In this document: one piece after another, positions 24,462 to 33,231 of the stretch | Numbering within the stretch: position 1 is the first letter of the stretch | Layout of the letters: each line of letters starts with the position of its first letter | From: an uncultured Alphaproteobacteria bacterium | Lineage (GTDB): Bacteria > Pseudomonadota > Alphaproteobacteria > Rs-D84 | Assembly (NCBI GenBank): GCA_934272785.1 | Contig: CAKQSE010000005.1 | Span: 1-64,000 of the forward strand | Length of the DNA stretch: 64,000 nucleotides | Direction of reading: 5' to 3' | Position numbers and translations under genes: made by a program | Notes under the pieces: generated by a model | What the model saw: only the letters and a program-made list of their open reading frames with translations | Databases searched by the model: none | What the model was told of the DNA's origin: nothing

Positions 24462-24767
24462 ATGTTTTCATTAAAAAAATCGTTAAAATTGATAATTGGT
24501 GTGGCGGCCTTGGTGTTGGTTGTTGTTATGTTTTCGTGCACAATGCGGTCGGGCGAATTGGAAAATGGTAATTTAAGTGCCTGGCGCAAGGCGTCGGTTG
24601 ATCGTCGCACGGCGGCGGCACAAATGCTGGTTGCGTCGGACAAGGATACAGACCTGTTGGTTGCGTGCATTGATAAAATGGCAACAATACCAGAATCTGG
24701 TGAAATGGATGTTCGCACGGCGGCGTCCCTGTGCCAGACGGGTATTGAAATCAATCAAAATCAATAA
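24462..24767 (+). CDS. small putative lipoprotein
   Basis: Unrecognised. The 101-residue product has an N-terminal hydrophobic stretch (LIIGVAALVLVVVMFSC) ending in a cysteine at residue 26 that could be lipidated, although MFSC is an imperfect lipobox. The alternative is a simple membrane anchor. The remaining 75 residues are soluble and helical, with a Cys pair at C69 and C91. It lies 10 nt after the DUF2155 gene and 5 nt before the DUF1460 gene, with a GGGGGA site, so it is cotranscribed. Confidence 0.7.
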   Translation: MFSLKKSLKLIIGVAALVLVVVMFSCTMRSGELENGNLSAWRKASVDRRTAAAQMLVASDKDTDLLVACIDKMATIPESGEMDVRTAASLCQTGIEINQNQ

Positions 24768-24772
24768 TTTTT

Positions 24773-25468
24773 ATGCGTTGGGTTGTGGCTGCTTTTATGC
24801 TGGTGGGATGCGTGGCGCATAGTGCCGATGACGCGTCAATTGGTGCCCGGTATCTGGGTGCAAGATATCAGATTGATCCATTGGGCGAGGACCGCGCCCC
24901 AGATACAGACCCACTGATACGCACAGACGCATTTGACTGCACAACGTTTGTTGAAACGTCACTGGCATCGGGCGATATTGATGCGTTGACCCGAATTCGG
25001 TATAAAAACGGTGTGGTTGACTTTAAAAATCGCAATCATTTTATTGAATCTGATTGGATTCCAAATAATTCTGATATTGTAAGAAATGCCAGTGCGCAAT
25101 ACGGCAAAACCGCCGTGCGTCATGTTGTAATTGACCGGGCGGCGTGGTTGCGTCGTGTGCATAATATTGACGCCGATGACGCCCCGGTGGCGGTTGATTT
25201 GGAATATATCCCATATCAAAACATTACGACGATAAACAATACGGTGCCGCTGGTTGTGCTATTTATTGTTGGCAATGATAAAAAAAGTGATACACTGGGC
25301 ACAGATTTGGCGGTGGTGCACATGGGATTTTTGTTGCCTGGTGGCACATTGCGACATGCGTCCAGCGTCGCCGGTCGTGTTGTTGATGTGGACTTTTACG
25401 AATACATTGCGGCGCGCGCCAGAAATAAAAACAACATCGGAATAACATTATTGGAAATAATAAAATGA
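24773..25468 (+). CDS. DUF1460 family lipoprotein, possible murein amidase
   Basis: The 231-residue product starts MRWVVAAFMLVGC, a lipoprotein signal with lipobox LVGC. The body matches the DUF1460 family, an NlpC/P60-like papain fold: the nucleophile region AFDCTTFVETSLA, IESDWIPNN, and a later His region VVHMGFLLP. Members of this family include N-acetylmuramoyl-L-alanine amidase-like enzymes that act on cell-wall muropeptides, so a cell-wall role is plausible but inferred. The stop overlaps the tsaD start by 4 nt (ATGA). Confidence 0.78.
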   Translation: MRWVVAAFMLVGCVAHSADDASIGARYLGARYQIDPLGEDRAPDTDPLIRTDAFDCTTFVETSLASGDIDALTRIRYKNGVVDFKNRNHFIESDWIPNNSDIVRNASAQYGKTAVRHVVIDRAAWLRRVHNIDADDAPVAVDLEYIPYQNITTINNTVPLVVLFIVGNDKKSDTLGTDLAVVHMGFLLPGGTLRHASSVAGRVVDVDFYEYIAARARNKNNIGITLLEIIK

Positions 25469-26595
25469 GTGATGAAAATTTAATTCGTATGGATATGGGA
25501 ACACTGGCGGGGACGGCGTCTGGGGATGCGGCTGCGCGCCCTGTTCTGTGTTTGGGAATTGAATCATCGTGCGACGAAACATCGGCGGCGATTGTTGATT
25601 CAAATCGTAACATTTTATCGCATATAATTTATTCCCAGATTCCAGAACATCAAAAATACGGCGGTGTTGTGCCAGAACTGGCGGCGCGTGCGCATATTTT
25701 GGCCATTGACCAGGTTGTGCGCCAGACGTTATTAAATGCCGGCAAAACAATTGATGATATTGACGTTATTGCCGCGACGGCGGGTCCGGGTTTAATCGGT
25801 GGTGTTTTAATCGGATGGATGGCGGCAACCGGCATTGCCCAGGCCACTGGAAAACCATTGGTTGCGGTCAATCATCTGGAAGGACACGCGTTGGTTCCGC
25901 GCCTGCATGCGGCGGCGGCAAATGGCACCGATGGCGCGGTGTCTGTTGAATTCCCGTATCTGTTGATGTTGGCGTCGGGTGGTCATTGCCAGATTTTGCT
26001 GGTGCGTGGCGTCGGACAATATGAATTGATTGGGCAAACCCTGGACGACAGCGCGGGCGAAGCATTTGACAAGGTTGCCAAGATGCTGGGGCTGGGCTAT
26101 CCGGGTGGTCCGATTGTGGACAATCGTGCAAAGTTGGGTAATGCGCGCGCGTTTGCATTTCCACGCCCGTTGTGTGATAAACCAGGATGTGATTTTTCGT
26201 TCAGCGGTATTAAAACTGCGGCAAGGACGTTCTTGGAACACAACCCGGGACCGCACAGTGATGAATTTATAAACGATTTTTGTGCATCGTTCCAGGCGGC
26301 GGTTGTTGATTGCATTATAAACCGTTTGAACAACGCGATGGACGATTCGCGCGTTGTCGCGGCGGCACCAAAAACACTGGTCGTTGCGGGCGGCGTCGCC
26401 AAGAACAGTGCAATCCGCAGTGCGATGGAAAAACTGGCCGCGCGTTGCGATATGGTGTTTGCCGCACCACCGATGAATCTGTGCACCGATAATGGCGCAA
26501 TGATTGCGTGGGCGGGTATTGAAAATTACCGCCTGGGGCGCGTTGTGCACGAACCAATTGCGCCGCGTCCACGTTGGCCGTTGACGGAATTGTGA
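25465..26595 (+). CDS. tsaD: tRNA t6A37 threonylcarbamoyltransferase TsaD
   Basis: TsaD transfers threonylcarbamoyl to A37 of ANN-decoding tRNAs, with TsaB and TsaE. The 376-residue ASKHA-fold protein has LGIESSCDETSAAIVD, the metal-binding motif NHLEGHALV and the nucleotide-binding GGVAKNS. About 28 residues precede the usual start, but the ATGA overlap with the preceding gene supports this start. The partner tsaB lies about 30 kb away at 55946. Confidence 0.95.
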   Translation: MSDENLIRMDMGTLAGTASGDAAARPVLCLGIESSCDETSAAIVDSNRNILSHIIYSQIPEHQKYGGVVPELAARAHILAIDQVVRQTLLNAGKTIDDIDVIAATAGPGLIGGVLIGWMAATGIAQATGKPLVAVNHLEGHALVPRLHAAAANGTDGAVSVEFPYLLMLASGGHCQILLVRGVGQYELIGQTLDDSAGEAFDKVAKMLGLGYPGGPIVDNRAKLGNARAFAFPRPLCDKPGCDFSFSGIKTAARTFLEHNPGPHSDEFINDFCASFQAAVVDCIINRLNNAMDDSRVVAAAPKTLVVAGGVAKNSAIRSAMEKLAARCDMVFAAPPMNLCTDNGAMIAWAGIENYRLGRVVHEPIAPRPRWPLTEL

Positions 26596-26624
26596 TTGCG
26601 CATTTGCCACGCGTGTGGTATAAT
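26596..26624 (+). promoter_or_regulatory. leaderless-type promoter
   Basis: TTGCGC (26596-26601), a 17-bp spacer and perfect TATAAT (26619-26624), with 7 nt to the next ATG. Confidence 0.55.
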
Positions 26625-26631
26625 TCTAGGT

Positions 26632-27123
26632 ATGAAAGAATATATAAAATCTTATGATGACGCCACGCGCAAGGTGCTGGAACGTGCCGCGCAGTTGGAC
26701 CGTTTTTTGCTGGATAAATTTGACGCGCAATACACATTGACTGATATTGCCTATGTCTTGCGCAGTAAATACAAGGACCACCTGTTTCGCGACAAATATG
26801 TCGGCGATATGCAGTTTCAGGGTTTTACCCCATATCCCAAGGGATTCTGTGCCCTGTCGTCAATTTGTATCTATGAATTATATGGTGGGGACCAGATATG
26901 GACGCCGTCGGCGATTCATATGGGCGATTGGGAATATGCGCCGGTTGTATTCTTGCGCGATAAATTTAACGACATTGCGTTTGACGCGACCGGGGACCAG
27001 TTTGCGCCACTGCGGGTGCCATATGAATTGGGCACGCCGATAAATCGTCCTATGCGTGATATGCGCACCCCGAACAAGCGTGAATTTATTCGCCAGATTA
27101 AACAAGAACTTGATAAACGTTGA
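26632..27123 (+). CDS. hypothetical protein, possible Cys-His-Asp hydrolase fold
   Basis: Unrecognised. The 163-residue product has no signal peptide. It contains, in order, KGFCALSS (Cys near 74), IHMGDWEYAPVVFL (His near 95) and FDATGDQF (Asp near 117). Order and spacing resemble papain-like or transglutaminase-like catalytic triads, but no family is named. A perfect TATAAT ends 7 nt before the ATG and no ribosome binding site is present. It is followed 13 nt later by xseA, with which it may be cotranscribed. Confidence 0.72.
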   Translation: MKEYIKSYDDATRKVLERAAQLDRFLLDKFDAQYTLTDIAYVLRSKYKDHLFRDKYVGDMQFQGFTPYPKGFCALSSICIYELYGGDQIWTPSAIHMGDWEYAPVVFLRDKFNDIAFDATGDQFAPLRVPYELGTPINRPMRDMRTPNKREFIRQIKQELDKR

Positions 27124-27136
27124 GAGATTATTTCCA

Positions 27137-28372
27137 ATGGAAAAGCCAGAACCATATGTTAAACCAGATACGGTGTTCAGTGTATCGGACGCGTCTGCGT
27201 TATTAAAGGGCGTTGTTGAAACCGCATTTCCGCGCATAAAAATCCGTGGCGAACTGTCCCAGATTACGCGCGCGACGTCGGGCCATATGTATATGACGAT
27301 AAAGGATTCTGGGGCGGCAATTTCTGTGATTATTTGGCGCGGGACGCCCGTGTCGTTTAAACTGGAAGACGGGATGGAGGCTATTGTTACTGGTCGCTTT
27401 ACCACGTATCCGGCGCGCAGTAATTACCAGATTATCGTCAGTGAAATTGAAATGGCGGGCGCGGGTGCGATTCTGAAAATGCTGGAAGATCGCAAACGCA
27501 AATTGGCGGCCGAGGGGTTATTTGACGCATCGCGCAAGAAGCCGTTGCCACGCCTGCCCCAAACGATTGGCGTCGTGACCAGTCCGACCGGTGCCGCGTT
27601 CCAGGATATTCAAAACAGATTGCGCGAACGTTTCCCGGTGCGTGTGATATTGTATCCTGCCACGGTCCAGGGCGCGACCGCCGCAGCCGAGGTTGCCGCC
27701 GGTATCGAATATTTTAATCGCGCAAAAAACGTTGATGTGATTATCGTTGCGCGTGGTGGTGGCAGTCTGGAAGACCTGTTGCCATTTTCCGAAGAAATTG
27801 TTGTTCGTGCCGCCGCGGCCAGCCAGATTCCATTGATATCCGGCGTCGGACATGAACCAGACTGGATGTTGATTGACTTTGCCGCCGATGTGCGCGCGCC
27901 AACCCCAACCGGTGCGGCGGAAACGGTTGTGCCGACAAAATTGTCGTTGTTCCAAGAACTGGATAACCTGTGGCATCGTATGTCGGCGAATTTTACAACC
28001 CGCCTGGGAAATGCGAAATCGCGCGTGGACGCAATTACGATTAAAAGTCCGCGTCAAATGGTGATGGAACAGGCGCAACGTCTGGACGATGTAACGCGCA
28101 CGATGAACATAATCATCACCGGTAAGTTGACCACGGCGCGCCAGAAAATTGACATCGTGTCCACGTTCCCGAACATATTGCAAAACAAAATGGTCACGCT
28201 GAATCAGTCTGTGGCACATTTGGGTCAAATGTTAAATTCGCTAAGTTATAAAAATGTTTTGGCGCGTGGCTATGCAATTGCGCGCGGGGCCGATGGTCGC
28301 ATTATCAGTCGCGCTGACGGCGCACCGCATGTTGCAACGCTGGAATTTGCCGATGGCATATTGAATATTTAA
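27137..28372 (+). CDS. xseA: exodeoxyribonuclease VII large subunit
   Basis: XseA is the catalytic subunit of ExoVII, which degrades single-stranded DNA. The 411-residue product has an N-terminal OB fold (RIKIRGELSQITRATSGHMYMTIKD), the catalytic region with GVVTSPTGAAFQDI and VARGGGSLEDLLPF, and a long helical C-terminus. The start MEKPEPYVKP is preferred over upstream frame extensions that lie in the previous gene. The small subunit xseB is not adjacent. It ends at a terminator shared with recN. Confidence 0.95.
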   Translation: MEKPEPYVKPDTVFSVSDASALLKGVVETAFPRIKIRGELSQITRATSGHMYMTIKDSGAAISVIIWRGTPVSFKLEDGMEAIVTGRFTTYPARSNYQIIVSEIEMAGAGAILKMLEDRKRKLAAEGLFDASRKKPLPRLPQTIGVVTSPTGAAFQDIQNRLRERFPVRVILYPATVQGATAAAEVAAGIEYFNRAKNVDVIIVARGGGSLEDLLPFSEEIVVRAAAASQIPLISGVGHEPDWMLIDFAADVRAPTPTGAAETVVPTKLSLFQELDNLWHRMSANFTTRLGNAKSRVDAITIKSPRQMVMEQAQRLDDVTRTMNIIITGKLTTARQKIDIVSTFPNILQNKMVTLNQSVAHLGQMLNSLSYKNVLARGYAIARGADGRIISRADGAPHVATLEFADGILNI

Positions 28373-28396
28373 AAACGCCCGTCTGGGCGTTTTTTA
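28371..28396. terminator. bidirectional terminator xseA / recN
   Basis: AAAAACGCCC / GGGCGTTTTTT hairpin between convergent genes. Confidence 0.88.
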
Positions 28397-28398
28397 TA

Positions 28399-30051
28399 TC
28401 AGTGAATCAATGTTCGCGCGGTTGCCAATGATTCCGGTGTAATTTCGGCACCGCTGATTATTCGTGCAATTTCGTTCAGGCGTTCGTCGCCCGTAATTTC
28501 ATGCACCGATGTTGTTGTTTTGTCGGCGATAACATTTTTCTCTATCTTGAAATGGCGATTGGCAAATCCGGCAACCTGGGCCGAGTGTGTAATGACCAAC
28601 GCCTGGGACGCCGCGGCCAGTTTATTCAGGCGCAATCCAACCGCACTGGCGGTCGCGCCACTGATACCGGTGTCAACCTCGTCAAAAATAAATGTGTGGG
28701 CGGCATCTGTTCCGGCCAGGACAACGCGCAACGCCAACATTAAACGTGCCAATTCACCGCCCGATGCCGCACGGTGCAGTGGCGAAAATGGCATGCCTGG
28801 GTTTGTCTTTATCGTAAACACAATGTCGTCAACGCCCGCAGATGATGGCGCAATTTCGGTGCGTGTCACGGCAAAGTCTGCCTGGCCCAGTTTCAGGTCT
28901 GGTAATTCATTTAATATCGCCGTGCGTAATTGCGCGCCAGCCGTCGCGCGCAGTGTGGTCAGTTTTGCGGCCAATTTATCAAATTCAGATTTGCGCGCGG
29001 CAACCAATGCGTGCACGCGTTTTAATTCGGCATCAGAATTATCAATTGCATTTAATGCCGTCGACATTTGGTCCAGTTTTGCTGGCAATTCGTCGGCCGA
29101 AACGCGATGCTTGCGTGCCGCCGCGCGGATTGCGAACAGGCGTTCTTCGATTGTATCAATGCTGTCTGTGTTGATTTCCGTTGGTGCCAATGCGCCAATT
29201 ACATCGGACAAGTCCTGGGCAATGTCATACAGTTTATCAATCTGCGGCTGGTATGGATTTGGCTCGGTCTTGATACGTTGCAAAATATGCGTCGCCGAAA
29301 ACACTACGCCGTCCAGCGAGTTACCACGCGGGGCCAGTGTCTCGTTCGCCTCGGCCAATATGGCGGCGTCTTTTTCGGCGTTCATCATCGCACTGCGGCG
29401 TGTGGCCAATTCGTCTTCTTCGCCTGGTTGCACGTTCAGTGCGCGCAATTCTGCAACGTTGTGTTCCAAGAATTCGCGTTCTGATTCCGCGCGCGCCAGT
29501 AATTCGTTTAATTCATCTTGGCGTTTTTGGGCCGCGTGATACTCGTTATATGCCGTGCGCACGTCGCGTGCCAAATCTGTGTATCCATCAATGTGCGCCG
29601 CGCCAAATGCGTCCAGTGTCATGCGATGTGTTGCCGGATTCAGTAATGTGTGATTTGCAAATTGACCGTGAATTTCAACCAGTGTGTCACCAACCTGCTT
29701 TAATGTTTTTACAGATACAGGTGTGTCGTTTATCCAGGCGCGACTTTTGCCATCGGTGGACAATGTCCGTCGTAAAATCAGCATGCCGTCATCGGTATCG
29801 ATACCGCTGTCATCCAACGCCGGACGCACAGAATCAGGAACGCAATCAAACGTTGCAATCACCGACGCGGTGTCGCAACCATGACGCACCAACCCGGCGT
29901 CAGAACGCGCCCCCAGTGCCAGCGACAATGCGTCCAGCAATATACTTTTGCCCGCGCCTGTTTCGCCGGTCAGCACGTTCAGCCCCGCCCCGAATTCCAG
30001 ATTCAGTTTTTCAATCAATACGATATTTGAAATGTTTAATCCAATCAGCAT
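28399..30051 (-). CDS. recN: DNA repair ATPase RecN
   Basis: RecN is an SMC-like ATPase acting early in double-strand break repair. The 550-residue product has Walker A GETGAGKS (residues 29-36), a central coiled coil, and the C-terminal ABC signature SGGELARLMLALR with Walker B FIFDEVDTGISG. The ATG follows a perfect TATAAT by 6 nt and no ribosome binding site is seen, so the message is probably leaderless. The next genes upstream on the same strand are the AddA pieces, so three recombination genes are grouped. Confidence 0.96.
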   Translation of the reverse strand: MLIGLNISNIVLIEKLNLEFGAGLNVLTGETGAGKSILLDALSLALGARSDAGLVRHGCDTASVIATFDCVPDSVRPALDDSGIDTDDGMLILRRTLSTDGKSRAWINDTPVSVKTLKQVGDTLVEIHGQFANHTLLNPATHRMTLDAFGAAHIDGYTDLARDVRTAYNEYHAAQKRQDELNELLARAESEREFLEHNVAELRALNVQPGEEDELATRRSAMMNAEKDAAILAEANETLAPRGNSLDGVVFSATHILQRIKTEPNPYQPQIDKLYDIAQDLSDVIGALAPTEINTDSIDTIEERLFAIRAAARKHRVSADELPAKLDQMSTALNAIDNSDAELKRVHALVAARKSEFDKLAAKLTTLRATAGAQLRTAILNELPDLKLGQADFAVTRTEIAPSSAGVDDIVFTIKTNPGMPFSPLHRAASGGELARLMLALRVVLAGTDAAHTFIFDEVDTGISGATASAVGLRLNKLAAASQALVITHSAQVAGFANRHFKIEKNVIADKTTTSVHEITGDERLNEIARIISGAEITPESLATARTLIH

Positions 30052-30057
30052 GTGGGA

Positions 30058-30087
30058 ATTATAGCCCGATTTTTGTCAGAATTTCAA
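30058..30087 (-). promoter_or_regulatory. recN promoter, leaderless type
   Basis: On the minus strand TTGAAA (30087-30082), an 18-bp spacer and TATAAT (30063-30058), then 6 nt to the recN ATG. Confidence 0.6.
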
Positions 30088-30091
30088 GGCA

Positions 30092-30541
30092 TTATTGCAC
30101 GGATTCCAGTCTGAAATCATGCAGCCATAAAATATATCCTAAAACAGTATATTCGGGGTATATCGCGCGTAACAATTCCATGTATTCGCGCACCTGGGCG
30201 CAATATGCGACGTGGAATCTGTTGGGCGACACGTCGGTTTTATAATCCATGACCAGAATCTGTTTCGTCGTGTCATCTGTGACCATGCGGTCAATACGAC
30301 GGCTGATAAATTTACCGCGAATAATACCGGCAACTGGAACCTCGGTCTGGGCATTGGCGACAAAGAATGGCAATAATTCAGGGTGCGATTTTACGCGCGC
30401 CACAGTATCCACGTCGCCATGCGTGATGTTGCCATCAATCATTATTTGTTGCATGCGACGATGGGCGCGTGTGCCGGCGTCGGTTGCGAATTGTGTTGCG
30501 TCCTGTTGCTTTAATAAATCGCGCAGTGTTATGTCTGTCAT
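30092..30541 (-). CDS. AddA-type PD-(D/E)XK nuclease domain, encoded separately
   Basis: A 149-residue stand-alone nuclease. It carries the RecB-family motifs: THRAH-like GTRAHRRMQ, a TEVPVAGII strand, RIDRMVTDD and the catalytic VMDYKTD, then QVREYMELLRAIYP. This is the order found at the C-terminus of AddA. Its ATG overlaps the stop of the helicase gene by 4 nt (ATGA), so the two are translationally coupled. In most bacteria these parts form one AddA polypeptide of over 1100 residues. A sequencing frameshift is possible, since the nuclease frame is open for 23 codons upstream, but the ATGA overlap argues for a true split. Confidence 0.82.
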   Translation of the reverse strand: MTDITLRDLLKQQDATQFATDAGTRAHRRMQQIMIDGNITHGDVDTVARVKSHPELLPFFVANAQTEVPVAGIIRGKFISRRIDRMVTDDTTKQILVMDYKTDVSPNRFHVAYCAQVREYMELLRAIYPEYTVLGYILWLHDFRLESVQ

Positions 30542-33150
30542 TTTGTAATCCTGATTACGTCGGCGTCGGGCGTGTTGGCGGCCAATACACGCCACAGTTG
30601 GCTGTGCCATGCGATGTCAGCCGCGTTTTTGTTTGGTGTAAATCCATAGATGTATAATTCATCGCGGGCGCGCGTCATCGCGACATACAGTAATCGATAA
30701 TATTCTGCAATTCGCACGTTGGCCAGTGCTCTGGCCGCCGCCTCGCGCGCAGCAGATGCGTCACCACGTGGTGTCCACAGCCATGCGTTTGGGAATTCCG
30801 TGGACGTTGTGTCTGGGATTGGTAATATCTTTTCTGATTTCGGGGTGCGCACGGTATCAATCAGGAATACAACGCGCGCCTCTAATCCCTTGCTGCCGTG
30901 GACGGTAACAATGCGAACACCATTTGCGGCATCCATGTCGCGTTTAATTTCACTGCCCCCGGTGATAAACCATTTCAGAAAATGACGTAATGTTCCAGGT
31001 GTTGTGCGTTCATATGCCAGGCATATTGTCATAAATTCGTCCAGTGGATCAATAACCTGGGCGCCCAATGCGGCAATCATACTTTCGCGCACGCCGTCGG
31101 ATAATATGCGCGTAAAAAATGTATAGGGTGCCATTTCTTGGGACATTGTGACAATCGTATTCAGGCGTGAATAAATATCTGGGTATGTGTCCGCCAAAAT
31201 ATCATATACTGTTGTTGGCGCAAATTCAGAATTCGCAGATTTTTTTGCCCGATTTTCATCATTACGGATTTTACAGATTTTAAAAATATCGTCTTCGCTC
31301 AAACGGAATATTGGACTTTTTAACACGCAACATAAACTGTAATCATCAGTTGTGTCCAGGCAAAATCTGACCAGGTTCATCAGGTCGCGCACCGCCGGGA
31401 AATTCGGCAGAACAATTCGGTCGCTGCCTGCAACATCGATTCCACGCTGCTTTAATTCTTTGACCAGTGGCGCGGCCATTGGATTACGTTGTTGGACCAA
31501 TACCATTATTTCGCTGGGGCGATATTCGCCGGACGATACCAGTGATTTTATTTTGTCCGCGATTATTTGGATATATCCGCCGACATCAATGTCGTCGTTT
31601 TGTTTCGATGTCAGTTTGTGCAATTCAACCAGTCCTGATGGTGATGTGCGAAAACACTTGTGTGGATTATTCACAAATCCGGTCATTTCGGTCAAAGGCG
31701 CGTCACCAAAGAACGCGTCGACCGTGTTTAATATCGCCGGCAATGAACGAAAACTCTGGGCCAATGGCACCTCGCGTATGGCGCGCATGTTTTCAGCGAT
31801 TTGTGTGGCAATGTCGTCGCGACTGGTTGCGAATGCGTGCGGGTCTGCGCCCTGGAATCCGTAAATAGACTGTTTAGTGTCGCCAACGACAAACAACGAA
31901 TGCTGGTGTGTTGCAGTGTCACCATCGGTAAAGAAGTCGCCCGCCAACAGGCGCAAAATATCCCACTGAGCGGGGCTGGTATCTTGGGCCTCGTCCACCA
32001 GGATATGCGACAGCGACACGTTTAATTGTGATAATACCCAACCCATCGTATCTGGTTGTGAAAACAGCCGGCGCGTGTATAAAATCAAATCGTCAAAATC
32101 CAATAAATTACGCTGGCGTTTTATTTCGGAATATGTGTGCGCAAATGCCACCGATAAATCAAATAACGCCATCGTGTCATCAAAGACCATCTTGCTGGCC
32201 CAGAATTGATTTAATTCATATACACGGTCTTGTTCGGCAACCAGATATTCCTTTTTTGCAATGTTTGCGACCCGGCGTCCGTCGGCCGTCAGGTATGCAG
32301 TTTTGTATTCGTGAAAATCTATCGTTTTATCAATATACTGTTTTGTCTTGTTGATAACTTTGAATAAATAGTTTACCGGCTTTTTTGCATTATTTATGTC
32401 CATTTGGACCAATTCGACGATATTTTGCAGTTGTTTTGATGGTATTTCCGTCTGGATTGGTTTTTTTAGTTTTAAAAAATTCTCAATCGTATCAATAAAG
32501 TATTTACGATAGTTGTCAACGTTTTTTACGTTAAAGAAATACTTGTATTGTGCACTTAGAATACCCAGCAAATCGTTTATAGATGTTTCGGATATACGGC
32601 CAACGATATGTGCAAATGCGTCGTTGGTGCGTGCGTCCCCGGGTGATTTTATCATGCGATCAAACGCGTCCTGTAATAACACGCGTTGGGTCATATCGGA
32701 AACCAGCGACCATGATGGCGACAGACCGGCCTCTAGCGGGAAACGATGTAATATTTCTTCGCAAAAACCGTGAATCGTTTTTATTTTTAGTATTTCTGGG
32801 TTATCAATATACGTAAAAAATATTGTTCGTGCCCGTGCAATATCATCGGCGGTCGGTGTTGCGTTTTCACAAACGCCAGACAACAAATCAGACAATTCGG
32901 CATCATCCGCCATTGCCCAACCACGTAACGCGGCCAGAATTCGATTGCGCATTTCCCCCGCCCCGGCGTTGGTATATGTCAGGCATAAAACGCCGGTCGC
33001 GTCGACGGATTTTGTGCGAAATAAAATTCGCAGCAATCGTTGGACCAATACACTGGTTTTTCCAGTGCCGGCATTGGCCTGGACCCATACGTTTTCCGCC
33101 GGATTGGCCGCAATATCTTGTTGTGGTGAAAGTGTTCGTTTTTGTCCCAT
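30538..33150 (-). CDS. addA: AddA-type UvrD-family helicase
   Basis: ATP-dependent DNA helicase of double-strand break resection. The 870-residue product carries all superfamily-1A motifs: Walker A ANAGTGKTS (residues 25-33), TYTNAGAGEM, ILVDEAQDTS, VVGDTKQSIYGFQGADP, VTVHGSKGLEARVV and RLLYVAMTRARDELY. The last group and the nearby nuclease mark it as AddA rather than UvrD. The nuclease domain expected at the C-terminus is in the next gene. AddB is not in the window. An AAGG-type site precedes the ATG. Divergent from the coiled-coil protein gene. Confidence 0.92.
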   Translation of the reverse strand: MGQKRTLSPQQDIAANPAENVWVQANAGTGKTSVLVQRLLRILFRTKSVDATGVLCLTYTNAGAGEMRNRILAALRGWAMADDAELSDLLSGVCENATPTADDIARARTIFFTYIDNPEILKIKTIHGFCEEILHRFPLEAGLSPSWSLVSDMTQRVLLQDAFDRMIKSPGDARTNDAFAHIVGRISETSINDLLGILSAQYKYFFNVKNVDNYRKYFIDTIENFLKLKKPIQTEIPSKQLQNIVELVQMDINNAKKPVNYLFKVINKTKQYIDKTIDFHEYKTAYLTADGRRVANIAKKEYLVAEQDRVYELNQFWASKMVFDDTMALFDLSVAFAHTYSEIKRQRNLLDFDDLILYTRRLFSQPDTMGWVLSQLNVSLSHILVDEAQDTSPAQWDILRLLAGDFFTDGDTATHQHSLFVVGDTKQSIYGFQGADPHAFATSRDDIATQIAENMRAIREVPLAQSFRSLPAILNTVDAFFGDAPLTEMTGFVNNPHKCFRTSPSGLVELHKLTSKQNDDIDVGGYIQIIADKIKSLVSSGEYRPSEIMVLVQQRNPMAAPLVKELKQRGIDVAGSDRIVLPNFPAVRDLMNLVRFCLDTTDDYSLCCVLKSPIFRLSEDDIFKICKIRNDENRAKKSANSEFAPTTVYDILADTYPDIYSRLNTIVTMSQEMAPYTFFTRILSDGVRESMIAALGAQVIDPLDEFMTICLAYERTTPGTLRHFLKWFITGGSEIKRDMDAANGVRIVTVHGSKGLEARVVFLIDTVRTPKSEKILPIPDTTSTEFPNAWLWTPRGDASAAREAAARALANVRIAEYYRLLYVAMTRARDELYIYGFTPNKNAADIAWHSQLWRVLAANTPDADVIRITK

Positions 33151-33231
33151 TTATCGCCTTGCTTTATTGTATAAATTTTAGTATAAATTTCAGTGTTCTG
33201 CAAGAATATATCAATAATTGGGAGAGTGGAC

